From the NCBI GenBank assembly GCA_034687125.1, contig JAQGBZ010000084.1, positions 124,001 to 188,000 of the forward strand: a stretch of 64,000 nt of DNA, written 5' to 3'. The stretch is from Neelides folsomi (lineage: Eukaryota > Arthropoda > Collembola > Neelipleona > Neelidae). Below, piece by piece: positions 51,901 through 64,000 of the stretch. A program made the translations under genes and the position numbers. The notes beneath the pieces were generated by a model. It did not search any database and was not told the origin of the DNA. It saw only the letters and a program-made list of their open reading frames with translations. How positions within the stretch are numbered: the stretch's first letter is position 1; each line of letters begins with the position of its first letter.

Positions 51901-54900
51901 CGTAGCAATTGCCATCTTCTTCGGTCATGATGTCAAGGTCGGGAACGTCAGGGCGGATGTAATAGCCCTTATCTTTTCGTTGCAATATAACGCCAGATGT
52001 TTTTCCAAGTTTTTGAACTGGCAATCCATTCATTTCAAGGTATTTCCCCTTTGGGCTGATTTCGCGTACCTCATTTGTAACACCCCAATGGCCGTTCAAT
52101 AAAGATTCATCTACTTGGGAGTTGTCAAACTGAAAGTTCCTCGTCGTTGGGTTTGGTAATACCGCAAAGCTGTTGCGCGGAGTCGAAGAGGAAAGTGGGG
52201 CATGCATAAGTGAGAATGAGCTCATGCTAATTGACTTCAAGTTTAACTTTTTAACGGAACAACGTGGTGTGAGGAGGTCTTCAGAAGTTCCATATTCATC
52301 CTCGTCAAAACCTTCAAAGATCGTGCCCTGGTAATAAAACATTAACAAATTAAGTTTAAAAACATTAATTAACATTGAAATATTAATTAATTAAAAATTG
52401 TGAAAATGTTGAAAATGACCTTTTGAAAGGTAGAATTTTTGTTAACAGGGAAAGTCAAGCTTTTCACAGATGGTGATGATGTCAAGTTGCTTGACGAGGT
52501 TTTTCGTCTCGATGCTTCTCTAAAACTTCTCTGGGCAACCATGCTTGTTGGTTTCTTCATTTCTTCCACATTTCGATCCGTCTAGAAGAATTTTCATAAT
52601 TAATAATAAAAAAACTATCCAAGAGGAAAGTATAAAATAAAATATCATCTAATTATTATTATTGGTTAAATATTACATTAATAAACATAATAATAATAAA
52701 ATATAAAAAATGTATTCTTAAAAACTCTTACAATGAGATTGTAAAACAAAGGTGAGTCTTTAAAAGGAGTCGTCGCGAAAGGAAGTGGAGGAGCTGCCGC
52801 TGTCGCAGTTTGTTGACTTGGCTGATTGAACAGCGAAAAGGAATTCATTTGCGGCGCGTTGAAGGAGAAATTTGAGGCCCCTCCAGGCGCTGCAGTCCCA
52901 GAAGCGAAATAACTCGGGGTTGTGCCAAATCCTGACATTGTGTTCGTGGCAGTTCCACTGCCAAATGAAGGAGCTGAAGACATTCCGAAATTGAGGCTCG
53001 GAGTTGTCGTAGGATTGGAAAAGGTAAAAGATGGAGACGCTGTAGAACCTATCCCAATTAAAAATAATTAAATTCATTTTAATCCAATATATCCAATTTC
53101 AATTAACATTTAATCCTCATTAGTACTTTAGTAACAAGAATATTTTGAACTGACCGAAGGCAGGTTGGCTAGTGACTGTAGTACCAAAGGACGTACCGAA
53201 TCCAAAAGGCTTGTTTGGTTGGGCTGAGGAAAAGATTCCTCCTGTGGCGGGTGCTCCAAAGTTCGTTGCGGGTTGTTGGGCAAATCCGGTGGTTCCTCCG
53301 GTGGGGAACAGAGGTTTGTTCAGTGTTGTATTTGCCGTAGCTCCGAATCCTCCAAAGGTCGGAGCTGCTGAAACTACCGGGTTCTGAAAAGGGATACATT
53401 CACTACAATCCATTGGTTCGACTGACGAGTTGGAAGAAACATTGCAGATTTCCATGCTGGTAATAGGACTGGGATCTACGTCCATTTTATTAGAGGAATC
53501 CGTTTTGCTGGATTTGGTGAAATCCATTGTATTGGACTTTCGGCCCAAATTGAACTTCCCTAATCTTATCATTGTTGGAATGAATAAGAAACTGACAAGA
53601 ATTGAAATTTAGAAGATAAATGTCCAATTGATTGAAGTTGCACTTTAATTATTGAGGATTTTTAACTAATTAATAACACTGGAAAAAAATTACACCTAAT
53701 CTGAAACTTGAAAACTTCAATCAATTGAACAACTAAAAATTTTGCCATGCTCAGAATGAATTTCAACAAAGAATCAACAAGTTTGGTTACCATGGGACAA
53801 AAATGCATTTTGGAAATGTAAAATAAATTTTTACCTGTGCTTGTTGGCCAAAGCCAAATGATGAAGTTGTTCCAAGACCGGCAGTGGTGTTGGTTGTTTG
53901 ACCGAACATCCCTCCTGCTTGACTTACGGCCCCACTGAAGGGAAATCCTGTCGAAGTCGTCGTTCCAAACGAAGGCACCGACGTTGGGGTTGCGCCGAAA
54001 AATGTAGGTTTGGGTTGACTCATATTTGAGAATAAACCTGAAAATTAATTTTCCAATTGTGGATGTCAATTGGAGAAAATCGGAAGGTCTTGAGTTAAAA
54101 TTAAGAATGATGCCTTCAAGCCTTGCTACATTACAATTTTAATTTTCAAGCATTTTCTTATTAATTCCAAATTGCCATTATTTATCTCAAGTATTTTTGG
54201 AGCAATTCTGATGCTTTTAATTAATGATATGTTAAATGAATCAATGAATAAATATATACAATTGGTTAAACATTATTATTAACCCAGAAAGCAAAATGGA
54301 AAACAATGATCTCAGATGAGAGCTCTAGAACTTTTTATGCGATTTAACAAGAAATAAAATTGAGAGATTAATTAGGAAATTAATTGAAATATTAAAGCAA
54401 CGATTGGGAATTGAACAGATATTGACAAACCTCCAGAAGCTCCAAAAGAAGTTTGCGGTTGAGGGAATGTCGAAGCCGTCCCTCCTGTGCTGTTAGGTAA
54501 TTGACCAAATAGATTATTCGTTGCGGCGGGTTGATTCGTCTGAAATAGAGTTGACCCCGCGGCCGGGCCTTTCCGATTCATTTGGTAATCCTCGAGTCGG
54601 AGCTCTTCCAGCGACTTGGACTCGTATTCCTTCATGCAAGTGATGCATTGGTGACGGGTCGAGATCGGGGCAGCTGTTCCATTCCTCATCATAGTATCAC
54701 TTCCGGTTATGGGGGCGAAAGGTACTGAAGTCCCGGCGACTTGGGGATTATCTAAATTCACACACGTGTCAATTGGGATGAATCAGCCCATTTCGGAATT
54801 TGCCAAAACTAAAATACTCACATTGACCAAGGATTCACAAAACTCGCCACAAAGATAGAAAGAAGAAGGTCAAAATAAGCAAAGTTCAAATTTAACTAGA

Positions 54901-55615
54901 ATTTAACTAGAATTTAAAAAAGCGGATAGATCAAATTCTGTTCCCGAAATACTCACTCGAATTAAATGGGCTGATGGCTGCTGAGTTCCCGCTAAATATT
55001 CCGGCATTGTTCCCAGGGAGTCGATTTTGCTGGAACATCGTACTTCCCCCCGTCGTTGCGCCAAAAGACGGCCCAAAAGAAGTTTTAGGTTGGTTGAACC
55101 CCCCTGACCCAAACAAAGACGTGGTCTGTTGGGGCTGCTGTTGTTGCTGACCAAACACGTTGCTCGACGAGGAAGTGGCGCTATTAAATGCTCCTACACA
55201 ATCAACAAATTAACCCCGAGCCAAGTGACGTTGAGCTTAATTTTCAACGACTGATCAAAAGGTCACCGAATGGATTTGTGCATTATTTGAGGTCAACTTA
55301 AATTCAAATAATTCTTTCGCTCCTCTCGACCAAACCGGCCAGAATCAATATTTCCCCCCACAAATAACAAACAAAATGGTCCTACGAGCCCCATGCAAAA
55401 TCCATAATTATTTCCACAATTAAGATGAAGAATAAAATAATAGAGTGTAGATACAATAAAAAAAACCTCCCTGATTCACACTAAATACATAAGTGATGGA
55501 GTGTGGCGGGAGTCATGCTGAACCCACCTTTATACGACCCTTTTCCCCCATCCAATAAATATCCAAACAAAGACGTACCAAAAGACGGAGTCGTTCCAAA
55601 ATTGGTGTTGAACAT
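48954..55615 (-). CDS. Nup98-96: Nup98-Nup96 nucleoporin precursor
   Basis: Self-cleaving precursor giving the FG nucleoporin Nup98 and the Y-complex scaffold Nup96. Twelve exons, read right to left: 55579-55615, 54957-55193, 54431-54751, 53835-54037, 53155-53383, 52732-53048, 52420-52581, 51811-52327, 51439-51692, 50964-51258, 50709-50864, 48954-50611. Total 4386 bases, 1461 residues (human 1817). It starts MFNTNFGTTPSFG. FG repeats fill about residues 1-450, interrupted at about 115-155 by the Rae1-binding GLEBS motif (ISTRHQCITCMKEYESKSLE, then ELRLEDYQMNRKGP). The autoproteolytic domain includes GYYIRPDVPDLD, VGEGLNVPAEVYLFRVWPID and ends VDHFSKYSC; cleavage is expected between Phe763 and Ser764. 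Nup96 follows, with NYLSSCLGLVGCEGYGRLF. The frame stops after LEKHNPRDGH, roughly 240 residues earlier than vertebrate Nup96. The donor GTCATT of exon 7 is weak. Confidence 0.94.
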
Positions 55616-56276
55616 TTTCCGGATTATTTAAACAGCTTAAGACATTTAACCCAAGGAAAACGATTCCTCCCAAGTCGCTAAGTACATTGGTTGGGAAAGC
55701 TTCGAGGGCAATGAAATTGTGTGGAAGATTCCTCAACAGAGACCTCTGCTTTTGGGACTCGTTGGGGTCTTCCACAAAGACGCAGTTCCTATACCCAACT
55801 ACTTCCGACCAGAATCAACAAGCCCCTCGCGGGAGACCACTCATCTGCACACGTGCACACCTCCAATTAAAACCAATACCGGCATAGAAATTGTAGGCTA
55901 CAATGTACATCCACCTGGTACACACCTGGAATGAAATCAAATGGATGCATCTAGAACTACCTCGAAAACCCTCCAGGATTCCAGCTCAATTGATTTGATT
56001 TTATAATTATTATTACCTAAATTAAAAAGGTCAAGTGGTTTCATATAAAATGAAAGCACTTAGGTAATAAGTCATTTATTGGCCAAATGCCTTCTCGGAA
56101 TATTTGTAGATATTTATTAATACAAGGTTTAATTGTAAATAAAGATGTCTGATTTGGATATATAGAGTTTTATTGTGATAACGTCCAATTTTGTTTTATT
56201 CATCATATTTTATATCTCATTTCAGTGTATATAATAATTTTTTTGAAAGATGTATTGTAATACATGAATGGGAATT
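55616..56276. other. Spacer between Nup98-96 and the NAP1-like gene
   Basis: 660 bases holding the Nup98-96 upstream region and the NAP1-like 3' untranslated region. The stretch 55690-55930 is GC-richer and contains plus-strand open frames without family matches; it more likely holds the Nup98-96 promoter. Confidence 0.6.
56195..56200 (-). terminator. Candidate polyadenylation signal of the NAP1-like gene
   Basis: AATAAA on the minus strand, 77 bases after the NAP1-like stop; a second copy lies about 26 bases further on. The distance is typical for a short 3' untranslated region. Confidence 0.55.
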
Positions 56277-58086
56277 TTACTGTTGTTTGCATTCAGGACT
56301 GGACTTAGTTCCAAAATTTTTCTTGTTTTTAGCCCGCGGTGCCTGGCCCTCTTCTTCATCTTCTTCCTCTTCCTCGTTCTCTTCTTCTTCCTCCTCTTCT
56401 TCCAAGTCATCTTCAAGGGCCTCGCCCGTAAAGTAGAGAACAGCCCTTGGAACAATCCGCTCGCGGATATACTGACCAACTTCAAAATCGTTGGTAATCC
56501 TCATTTGAGACTCTTCGTCCATATCAGCATATTCGTCTTCTGGAACTAAAGGATTCAGAATGATAGTAGAATTGATTAACATAAAAGATAAATATTTAAT
56601 ATAATCTTCATTTATACCTTGAAGAGGATTGAAGAAGTTGAAGAATGAGTTGGCTTCAACTGTCTTACTCACAGTCCGAACTGAACCACGATGCTTATGT
56701 TTCTGCTTCTTACGAACAGTCTTAATAGTCACGTTCTTTCCTTTCGCCCAATCAATTGCACAACCCTAAGGATATGTACCATTCTTTATTGTATGTACCA
56801 TAACTTAATTATATTATATATATTTAATTAATGAAATGAATTAAATGTCGAAAAAGTTCTAACGTCCATTCAAATAAAATAAATGAACAGAATATCACGA
56901 TTTCCTTTTAGTTTTTTCTCCAATGCTGACCGATATCACATAAAAATGGACCCAGTGGATGTGGAGAACGTAGATTTTATTAATTCCATTATATTTAAAT
57001 TTTAATTAAAATGGGGAAAAGGTGGGAAAAAACTTACCGTGCATTTGATAATCTCTGGGCCTTCAAAGGCAAAAGGATCTTCAATGTCCATTTCACATTT
57101 CATCTCATAACTTTTAGTTAAGATGGAGTTGGTGAAGAAATCATTGGGTTCAAAATGGAAGAGGAGTTTGAATCCCTGAAACCATTAAAAGTACTAATTT
57201 TATATAATCCCCCCAAGTATTAATAATTGATATTTTAAAATTTCTATTAAAATATTCATCTCCACTTACCATAGGCTTGTCAGTCATCTCCACTTTGATA
57301 TCAATGAGATGTTTGAGAATCGGCTCATCGCATGGCTCCATCATTTCAGAGAGCATCTCCACATTTTTGAAAATTGTGAGCCAAAAATCAGGAATTCCGA
57401 CAACCTTTTCTTTTCCTTCTCCTGCCTCCCTATTGGAATCCAAATTAAATATATTATTAAACACACTCATGCAGTCAACAATATTGTGATAAATATAAAA
57501 TTATTATTACTCTTCCAGTCTCATTTTCTGAACAGCGTCAAATAGTTCTTCAGAATCGGATCCCCCGGCAAAATCACATTCATCATCAGCAGGCTCATGA
57601 GCTCCTGATGTTATTTCCTTCCGCTAAATTGACAATAAATCTTTACAATTCCGCCCTTGGTCATCTAACAAGGGAATAAAAATAAATAACTAATGAGTTA
57701 ACGCTTACTTTGTCAAATAATGGAGAATAGAGCGGCATATATTTGCACTCCAATTTATGCATCTCTTCATAGAATTTAGATTCGATTTTAGTAATTTCCA
57801 CTTGAATTTTCTTTAGAGCTAAAACTCTTCGTCTGACCTCCGTCGGAAGGTTCTAAAAAGCGGAAAATAATTTTTATTTTTATTTTTAAGATCCAGGTGA
57901 GAAAGGTGCGTTGAACAAAGGTGAGTGAGGGCTTACCAGTTCAAAAGGTATGTCAGGGGGGCTTTCCTCGTCTTCGGCTCCGGACGCTGACTGGTTGTCG
58001 CTCTTCCCGTCATCGTCTTCAAAGTCTTTAGAACTGTCGTTTCCGGCCGGATTGTCCCCGTCGGCTGTTTCTGGCCCAACCTCCAT
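56277..58086 (-). CDS. Nap1: Nucleosome assembly protein 1-like histone chaperone
   Basis: Binds H2A-H2B and carries it between cytoplasm and chromatin. Seven exons, read right to left: 57937-58086, 57709-57852, 57511-57623, 57270-57429, 57038-57175, 56618-56765, 56277-56545. Total 1122 bases, 373 residues (human NAP1L1 391). The start is the ATG at 58086, MEVGPETADG; the in-frame codons upstream lack another ATG. An acidic head (DSSKDFEDDDGKSD) leads to the long dimer helix (RRRVLALKKIQVEITKIESK, then FYEEMHKLECKYMPLYSPLF). GIPDFWLTIFKNVEMLSEMM, DEPILKHLIDIKVEM, FHFEPNDFFTN and RERIVPRAVLYFTGEA are family blocks. The basic KTVRKKQKHKHRG stretch matches the family's nuclear-localisation region. 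A run of glutamates follows, and the protein ends CKQQ, the same four residues as vertebrate NAP1L1 and a possible prenylation box. Confidence 0.96.
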
Positions 58087-59064
58087 ATCTTCCAATTATT
58101 TCGGACGAGAGGAGTCCGGTGAATATTACACTTGAAGTCGGTGAAGTTGAATGATGGCTGCCCACACGCCGTCCCACACTTAAAAGACCGATGGAACAGC
58201 GAGGGACTTTCGCCACGTGAAACGACTTACACCTCACCCCAAAGATGGCCCACAGACCTTGCAACGGACAAACATTGCATCTCATATATATATATATGTA
58301 TCATACCTACTTATATATATTCTTAAATACATAATAATATGAATGCGTCCCCAACCGCTCAATCGTTCAATTCATTAATGAGCAATTTAATCATTTAAAG
58401 GGTTTTAAATCATCTTTATAGCTTTACAGAGTAATGTTTAAATCCTTAAATTAAATTATTCCTCTCATATTTGATAAATCTTATGAATTTTAGAATGTTA
58501 TTTAATAGTGTGATAATTTTATATTAAGCATGTGGTTCAAATATGCAAATGGGTCTTTTTGTAGATTTAAAAATTATTTAATTTAGATGAGAATATTTAT
58601 ACTTATTATAAACTGACTTCCATTTCCAATGGGTTTGGTTAGTGGTGACTTTAAGTAGTTAGAAACAAAGATGAGTCTGAGGAGAAAGAAAGGGTTTTAG
58701 CAAAGTTAGTCAAAATATAGTAATGTACTGCAACAATTAGAAGCGTGGGGAATTCATTTTGAGATTATTTTGCAATGTTTAATGCGCGTCTGGACATTTG
58801 ATTAAATATTATTCCTCGAGTGGAGGAGTGAGTGAAATAAATAAATAATTAGACTCCTGACTGCTAAATAAAAAATCTTTTTGAGTCTTTGCAGATCTCT
58901 TGGAAGCTGGCGGAGATGAGCCCTGACGTGTCTCATATTTGTGGATATTAAAAAGAATAGAGAGCCTCTCCACCCGTTCTCATCGGAGTCTCTGGATCTA
59001 AAAATAGTTGGTAATAATAAATGGTCTCTCCTTGACTCACTTCCCCCGGTTCCCCGAGAACCAG
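58087..59064. other. Divergent spacer upstream of the NAP1-like gene and the unrecognised gene
   Basis: About 1 kb between two genes that point away from each other. The 58090-58280 part is GC-richer and likely contains the NAP1-like promoter and leader; 58287-58320 is TA-rich simple sequence. A pyrimidine-TTTGCAG acceptor at about 58891-58897 could begin a leader exon of the plus-strand gene, but I could not connect it in frame. Confidence 0.5.
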
Positions 59065-60201
59065 GCGGGTGTCCACAATGGCGGGCCTTCGGGTGGAACA
59101 AAGTCGGGAGACACCCCACAAGTAGCTCCTCCACCTCCGCATCCTCAACAAGGTGAGAATTTCATTCCCATCAATTATTCCCACGATCAATCCAATCACG
59201 ATCAATCCGATCCATCACAAAGGTAAAATAAACATATTGCCCCCATAATTGGTTAATCAACTTTGCAGTAAATCACAGATTTTCATACACAATTCCTGAC
59301 ATTTCGGTGGTTCTCTCAGAATTACCCGGAATAAGAACCATTTGTATATTTATGCAATAAACAAACAATTTTTGAGATTTTTGAAACACTCTTTATGTTA
59401 TTAACTCATCAATACATTATTATAATACGTATATTACAAATTGAGTAGATATATGTACATAGGTATCTGTATTTATTGGAGCAATTTATCCAAAATTTAA
59501 ACAAAGGTTAAAAAGAAGATAATTTGATCATAGAATAACGTAAGAGATTCGGTATATTATTTGGAGTATATTTACTATCTATTGGGAATGATTTATCAAC
59601 CCTTTTAATTTAATCTTATTGATTAATGGGGATGGGAAGTGTAAAAGACATGATGAATTCCTTTTAGACTTGATGAGATGTCGAGTCCTAAAGACTTCCA
59701 CATTGACGCCGTCTACCCCGAGCCCCTTTCTCGACTCCGACGGAATCCCGGGACCAGCGAAGCCCCGTCGGGTTCTTACAGAAGGGCCGTGAAGAAACAC
59801 CGAGGGCCAACTGGGCGATTCAGAACTCAGCCCGTCACCTTCCACGAAATCAAAGTAAGATCGGACTTGGCTCCTCTGCCACATTTTTTATTCCGAGTCA
59901 ATTGGCTCAGAAACTCCATTGAAGTTCTCTGGGTTCAATTCCCAATGTTTTTCAGGAAGTGGACGAGGACAATTTGATCGAGGGGGATGTCGAGAGCGGG
60001 ATCAACAGCAAGTCCGAGTCCGACCTCAAGGCCAAATTCGAAATCTTCTACGCCTCGATCATTAAAAAGAACAACAACGGAGAGAGGAAATTGTGTCCGC
60101 CGCCGCTGTCCCCGCCGGAACCTCCGGAGCGACTAATTGAACCCGCCCCCTCACCCCCCATCACCATCCCCTTCAACCCCAAGAGCCGTCCTTCTTTATA
60201 A
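59065..60201 (+). CDS. Small spliced gene of unknown function
   Basis: Not recognised. Three exons join in one frame: 59065-59222, 59668-59854 and 59956-60201, with GT-AG introns (gtaaaata/ccttttag; gtaaga/tttttcag). The first exon has no ATG in frame, so either an upstream exon is missing or translation begins at the ATG of exon 2 (59678, MSSPKDFHIDAVYPEP), giving 140 residues. From the upstream frame the product would be about 195 residues. It is hydrophilic, without signal peptide or membrane helix: a Gly/Pro/Gln-rich head (APPPPHPQQGENFIP), a basic middle (SYRRAVKKHRGPTGRFRTQP, then VTFHEIKEVDEDN), a mixed-charge segment (ESDLKAKFEIFYASIIKK) and a proline-rich end (CPPPLSPPEPPERLIEPAPS). 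Codon use is GC-rich compared with surrounding DNA, which supports coding. It may be a disordered adaptor, but that is a guess. Confidence 0.6.
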
Positions 60202-63200
60202 TTACCGCATTTTTAATTAACTTTATCTCATGACGACGATGTACTCGTAGTTCAATTTTCACACACATTGTATTCTAAATATTATATTTGTAAGTTATTG
60301 TGGACTCCCTCTTGCCTTTATCCCTGCAGATCAAGAGTCATCACGTCTGAAGTTGATTTAGTTAAATGTAACCACCATTGTTAATCTACAAATATGTTCT
60401 TTGTGTATTAATGCTATTAAAAGTTACGCGACTTAATATACCTACACGTGTGTATTTGAACCCTTTATTGAATTTATAATTGAACAATCGCAATATGTAA
60501 CAAATTGATGTAGATCGTTAATATATTTACTTATATATTGTGTATAATATTATAATTGTATTTTATCTACGGATTTCCTACGAAGACACTTGTAAGAAGG
60601 ATGTTCACCATTTTTAATATTTAAGATATAAATATGTTAGATTTAATAATTTGTCACTGCTTGTGGAATTGAATCGGAATAAGCTTTATTAACGTCACCG
60701 ACAACACATAGAGACAATAAAAGAGTGGAGATACATTACATAGGAGCTTGGTGGTATTAAAAGACGTTCTTGGAGGTCATTGGTAGTTCTTTGACGATAA
60801 ATAAAGCGCTCGTGATTTCACTCACCTGTTCTCTCACCTGTCAAAGGCCTCACTCACAACCCGTTGTTCCCGGTTTTTATTATTTTCTAATTTCATCCTT
60901 CAACATGTTTGGGGGAAATCGGACTTTCATTTCCTCAGGTATTTTCCGAACCTTATTAAGTTAATACATTATTTATTATTTAAGCTTTTCCTTCTCTCAT
61001 TAATTTCAAATTTTAGTTTTCAAACAATTGGTTGAATAACCACATTCTAACTATAGTTAATAAGTTAATAATCAATGTAAAGCAAGTTAGGTTTAGACAA
61101 ATTTCTTCAAAAATCTAAATACGTCAATATTGTATGTTTTACTATTAGCAATTATTTCGAGCTTTATGAATCCCTCCTATAGTTAATATAAACTACAATT
61201 AATGGAAACAAACGAAGGAGTAATTTACTTCAACAATGTTTGGAAACAAACATGATTTTGATTTGATTTGAATTAATAAAAATCTGAATGCATTCGCATT
61301 TCCTATTAAAATTGAGAGTGAGGTGAAGAGGGATTTAATACACAAAACATAAATGGATTTATGAGAGAAAAATTGAAGATAAAAAACTTTCAATGACCCA
61401 AAATGAGGCATATCGTGTAGAGCGGGGAAAAGGAGTAATTCTAATGGTCCAAATGTCCTTCCATTTTTCTCCGATTCCCCGAAAGGGCAAATTACCCGGC
61501 ATCAACGCTCCAGGCTCATTTTATTATCTTCCCTTGTCCTCACTCTCTTAAACCTCACTTTCACAATTCGTAAACAAACTTGAAGGAGATTTGAGTTTTA
61601 ATGGTGTAGAAACTTTATTCCGTTTGATCCATATAAAAGATATTTAGAATACATTGTACGTATAATATAATACATACTACTTAAGTTCATTAGAGTATAT
61701 TTCTTATATAAGAGATGATTTTAATATTTATTTAATGTGCATTCATAATATATAAAATAAGATTATTAGATATTATTTCTTGTTATTAAACAAACCATAA
61801 AGAATCTGTTTGTACAAGGGATTTAAAATTTAAAGAAATCTAAATGTTTGCCAGAAATTTACACTCGAACTTATTTGATCAATAGTTAATAGGTTAAAGA
61901 TTGGAGTAAATCAAATGAACAATTTCTTAACTACCTATACTTCACTTTGGCACTACTTGTATACATAGTGAATAAATTATTTTAAGTACTATGCAATTAT
62001 TATCAAATATCACTATTAAAGTATACATAATATAGAAGTATAGATAGCTCTGAAGATTTAGTTCCTTTGATATATCGATACATGCATATATACATACGAG
62101 TGCCTATTAGACTCATGGATTTTTAAGTGCAATGGATTTGCAAATTTATTTCTTTATAAATTATACACCCTATAATTTATAGGCGTGGAGATAATTAAAA
62201 TGTCATTTGATGTAAAATAAAAATGAGTAGATGACGCATGGATTTGGCCGTGTCTCATTTCCCCACCGTCGACCATCCAACGTGCATCATAATAATATGA
62301 GAAAGGACGTGAATTTGGTATTTGTGCCTTGAGTTTGTAAAAGTCGGGAGGTGATCGGAGGCCGAGTCGCCTCCATGGCGACATCCGGAAAAACAAATGT
62401 GGGATAGGAATAGTAGCAAGAGTCCAATGTCCACCAGTTACCAATTCGGCCCCAATACACTCCCACTTGGGCTCTCAGGTGAGTGTTGAGGGAAAGTGGG
62501 AATTAGCAATTACATAACTCATCACTTCATTTCCACCATTCTCACCCATTCCCTACCCAAGTCCAAGAGATTGAAGGGCGAAGATGTGGAAGGGGATGGG
62601 AGGAATGAGTGCGGAAAGGAGTTGTAATTATTAGTGAACATCATCCCAGTTGGGCAGTCGAATGGACGCCCTCATTTTCATGCACTCTCGAACTTAAAAT
62701 CTTTTTTCTCTCGTAGGGACCAGAGGAGTCTTTGAGGAATGGACTGGGCCTACAATACAACGACTGGGTGAATTTTAAAATTAATTTCAATCAATATTTT
62801 TCAATTTAGTTGTAATTATGGTGATGTAAGGTCTGAAGCATCCGTTCTTCACTTGAGTGCGAAGGGGATTTTAACCCTAAAAGGCACCTACAAAAACTAA
62901 AGGCATTGGGGATTTGAGTCAATAAGGCCATACAGAGGCTAAAATAATAAAAAAAGCCCTCGAGGTTGGACATAAAAAATGTCACAGTTGGGCGTAGTGG
63001 AGAATATACAAGTACACATTTGAGCCTTCCCGGGTTTTCAGTGGATATTATCAAGTGCAAGTTTGACATTTGGAAAGTCTTTTGTTTAAAAACTGAGGAA
63101 GTAATACGCTAAAAGCCTACCGAACAAAAGAATATTTTTTGCTTTTGGATAATATGGATTTTGGGCTTTGCTCTCTTGATAAAATACTTACACACGTACT

Positions 63201-64000
63201 CTAATATACCTGTATATCATACATAAATTGCAATATAAAATGCATAAAAGTTATACTATGTCTGGCTTCTTTATACAAGAAGATATATTGTATATGAAGA
63301 TTGCTGGATGAATGAACTTGCCTTATACAGTTATAAATATATGTATAGTTACTTTAATGGGAGTAGTATATAGTATAGTTTATATTAAAAATATATTGTA
63401 TGTAGTTATATCGACAGCTATGAAAAGATGGTAAAATCGTGTTTTGTGAATGAGAAGGAAGAGACAATAATAGAAAGAGATTTTGAATGGATTGAAACAA
63501 GAGTTTTCAATCAGAAGGTTCTTAATGGAATCCATTGGGGAGAAATAATGTAAAAGTTCCATTTGACGAAACAAAAGCTCCTTCAGATTCAAATTTCAAG
63601 CGGAAGTGGTGGGCCGAGGGGCCGAGATTTCTTCACTATTTAAATATATTTGCCAAAGGAAGTGCCCTTTGGGGGAAAATCACAATTACCTTAAAACACC
63701 TTGAGACGCTTTTAAGCATCTTGAGCTCTGTTGGTTCTGGCTATTAGTAAGATCAATAGGCCCTTTCTTGCTCACTTTCGCTACTTGTGCGAAATAAACA
63801 CAACATTTGGCAAATATTAATCTTGACTTGTTTTTGACTTATCCATTCCCTATAAATCCTATACTTTATTACATATAAGTATTGTATTGGTATAGTGGGG
63901 TTGTTATTCTTAATACAGATTGCTTTAACTATTGTTTGAATATTGGCACAATATAAGCATTTGGCATATAAGATAGATAGTTTATACGCGTGCATAATCA
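60202..64000. other. Right-hand region without recognised genes
   Basis: 3.8 kb of mostly AT-rich DNA after the unrecognised gene. GC-richer patches lie at 60770-60950, 61430-61560, 62240-62760 and 62820-63060. No protein family, RNA gene or transposon was recognised. A weak candidate exon pair at 62427-62767 is listed separately. Confidence 0.5.
62427..62767 (+). other. Possible exon pair (weak)
   Basis: ATG at 62427 opens MSTSYQFGPNTLPLGLS and meets a strong donor (CAG|gtgagt) at 62479. A good acceptor (ttttttctctcgtag) at 62716 continues the frame as GTRGVFEEWTGPTIQRLG, ending at another possible donor (62768). The two splice sites and continuous frame are suggestive, but 34 residues are too few to identify a family, and no following exon was found within the window. 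Confidence 0.25.

Noticed and set aside
53384-53572. N-terminal extension of the fifth Nup98 exon
   Set aside because: It reads through the acceptor CCCTTTTCAG; joining at 53383 keeps the FG-repeat frame with the preceding exon, so the extension is intron.
55687-55934. Plus-strand frames upstream of Nup98-96
   Set aside because: No family match; position and base composition fit a promoter.
1-64000. Operon, CRISPR array or bacterial-type system
   Set aside because: All confident genes are split by spliceosomal introns; no regularly spaced direct repeats or prokaryotic signals were seen.

Overview
This is eukaryotic, animal nuclear DNA. It is AT-rich, its genes are split by GT-AG introns, and the proteins are animal ones (Phox2 homeodomain, cyclin D, THOC2, mesh, an SLC22-type transporter, Nup98-96, a NAP1-family chaperone). 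A mesh protein with the NIDO/AMOP/VWD/sushi layout, together with many introns of only about 50-100 bases, fits an invertebrate, most likely an arthropod or another ecdysozoan. The species cannot be named from the sequence. I rebuilt each gene by choosing splice sites that keep the family's conserved residues continuous. All six complete family-assigned models close to an exact multiple of three.

Layout. 1-3434 (-): 5' part of a Phox2-type homeobox gene that runs off the left edge. 3435-11428: about 8 kb without a recognised gene, between Phox2 and the divergent cyclin D gene. 11429-23774 (+): cyclin D in four exons, with introns of 3.8 and 7.2 kb; a TA-flanked inverted-repeat element lies in the last intron and another about 345 bases after the stop. 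26607-33798 (+): THOC2 in 21 exons. 33799-35195: short convergent spacer holding a near-perfect 61-base inverted repeat. 35196-42684 (-): mesh in 16 shared exons plus two alternative last exons, each with its own transmembrane segment and tail. 42685-44790: spacer with a mariner-like remnant. 44791-47729 (-): SLC22-type transporter, 12 exons. 48954-55615 (-): Nup98-96 precursor, 12 exons, with the His-Phe-Ser self-cleavage site and an unusually short Nup96 end. 56277-58086 (-): NAP1-like chaperone, 7 exons. 59065-60201 (+): a small spliced gene I do not recognise. 60202-64000: no recognised gene, only one weak candidate exon pair.

The genes belong to unrelated processes: neuronal specification, G1 control, mRNA export, epithelial junctions, solute transport, nuclear pores and nucleosome assembly. 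They are ordinary neighbours, not a pathway cluster. No operon, CRISPR array, tRNA or rRNA was seen. The observations most worth following are the duplicated mesh terminal exon, the long hairpin between THOC2 and mesh, the two non-coding TA-flanked elements around the last cyclin D exon, the short Nup96 half and the unrecognised gene near 59-60 kb.
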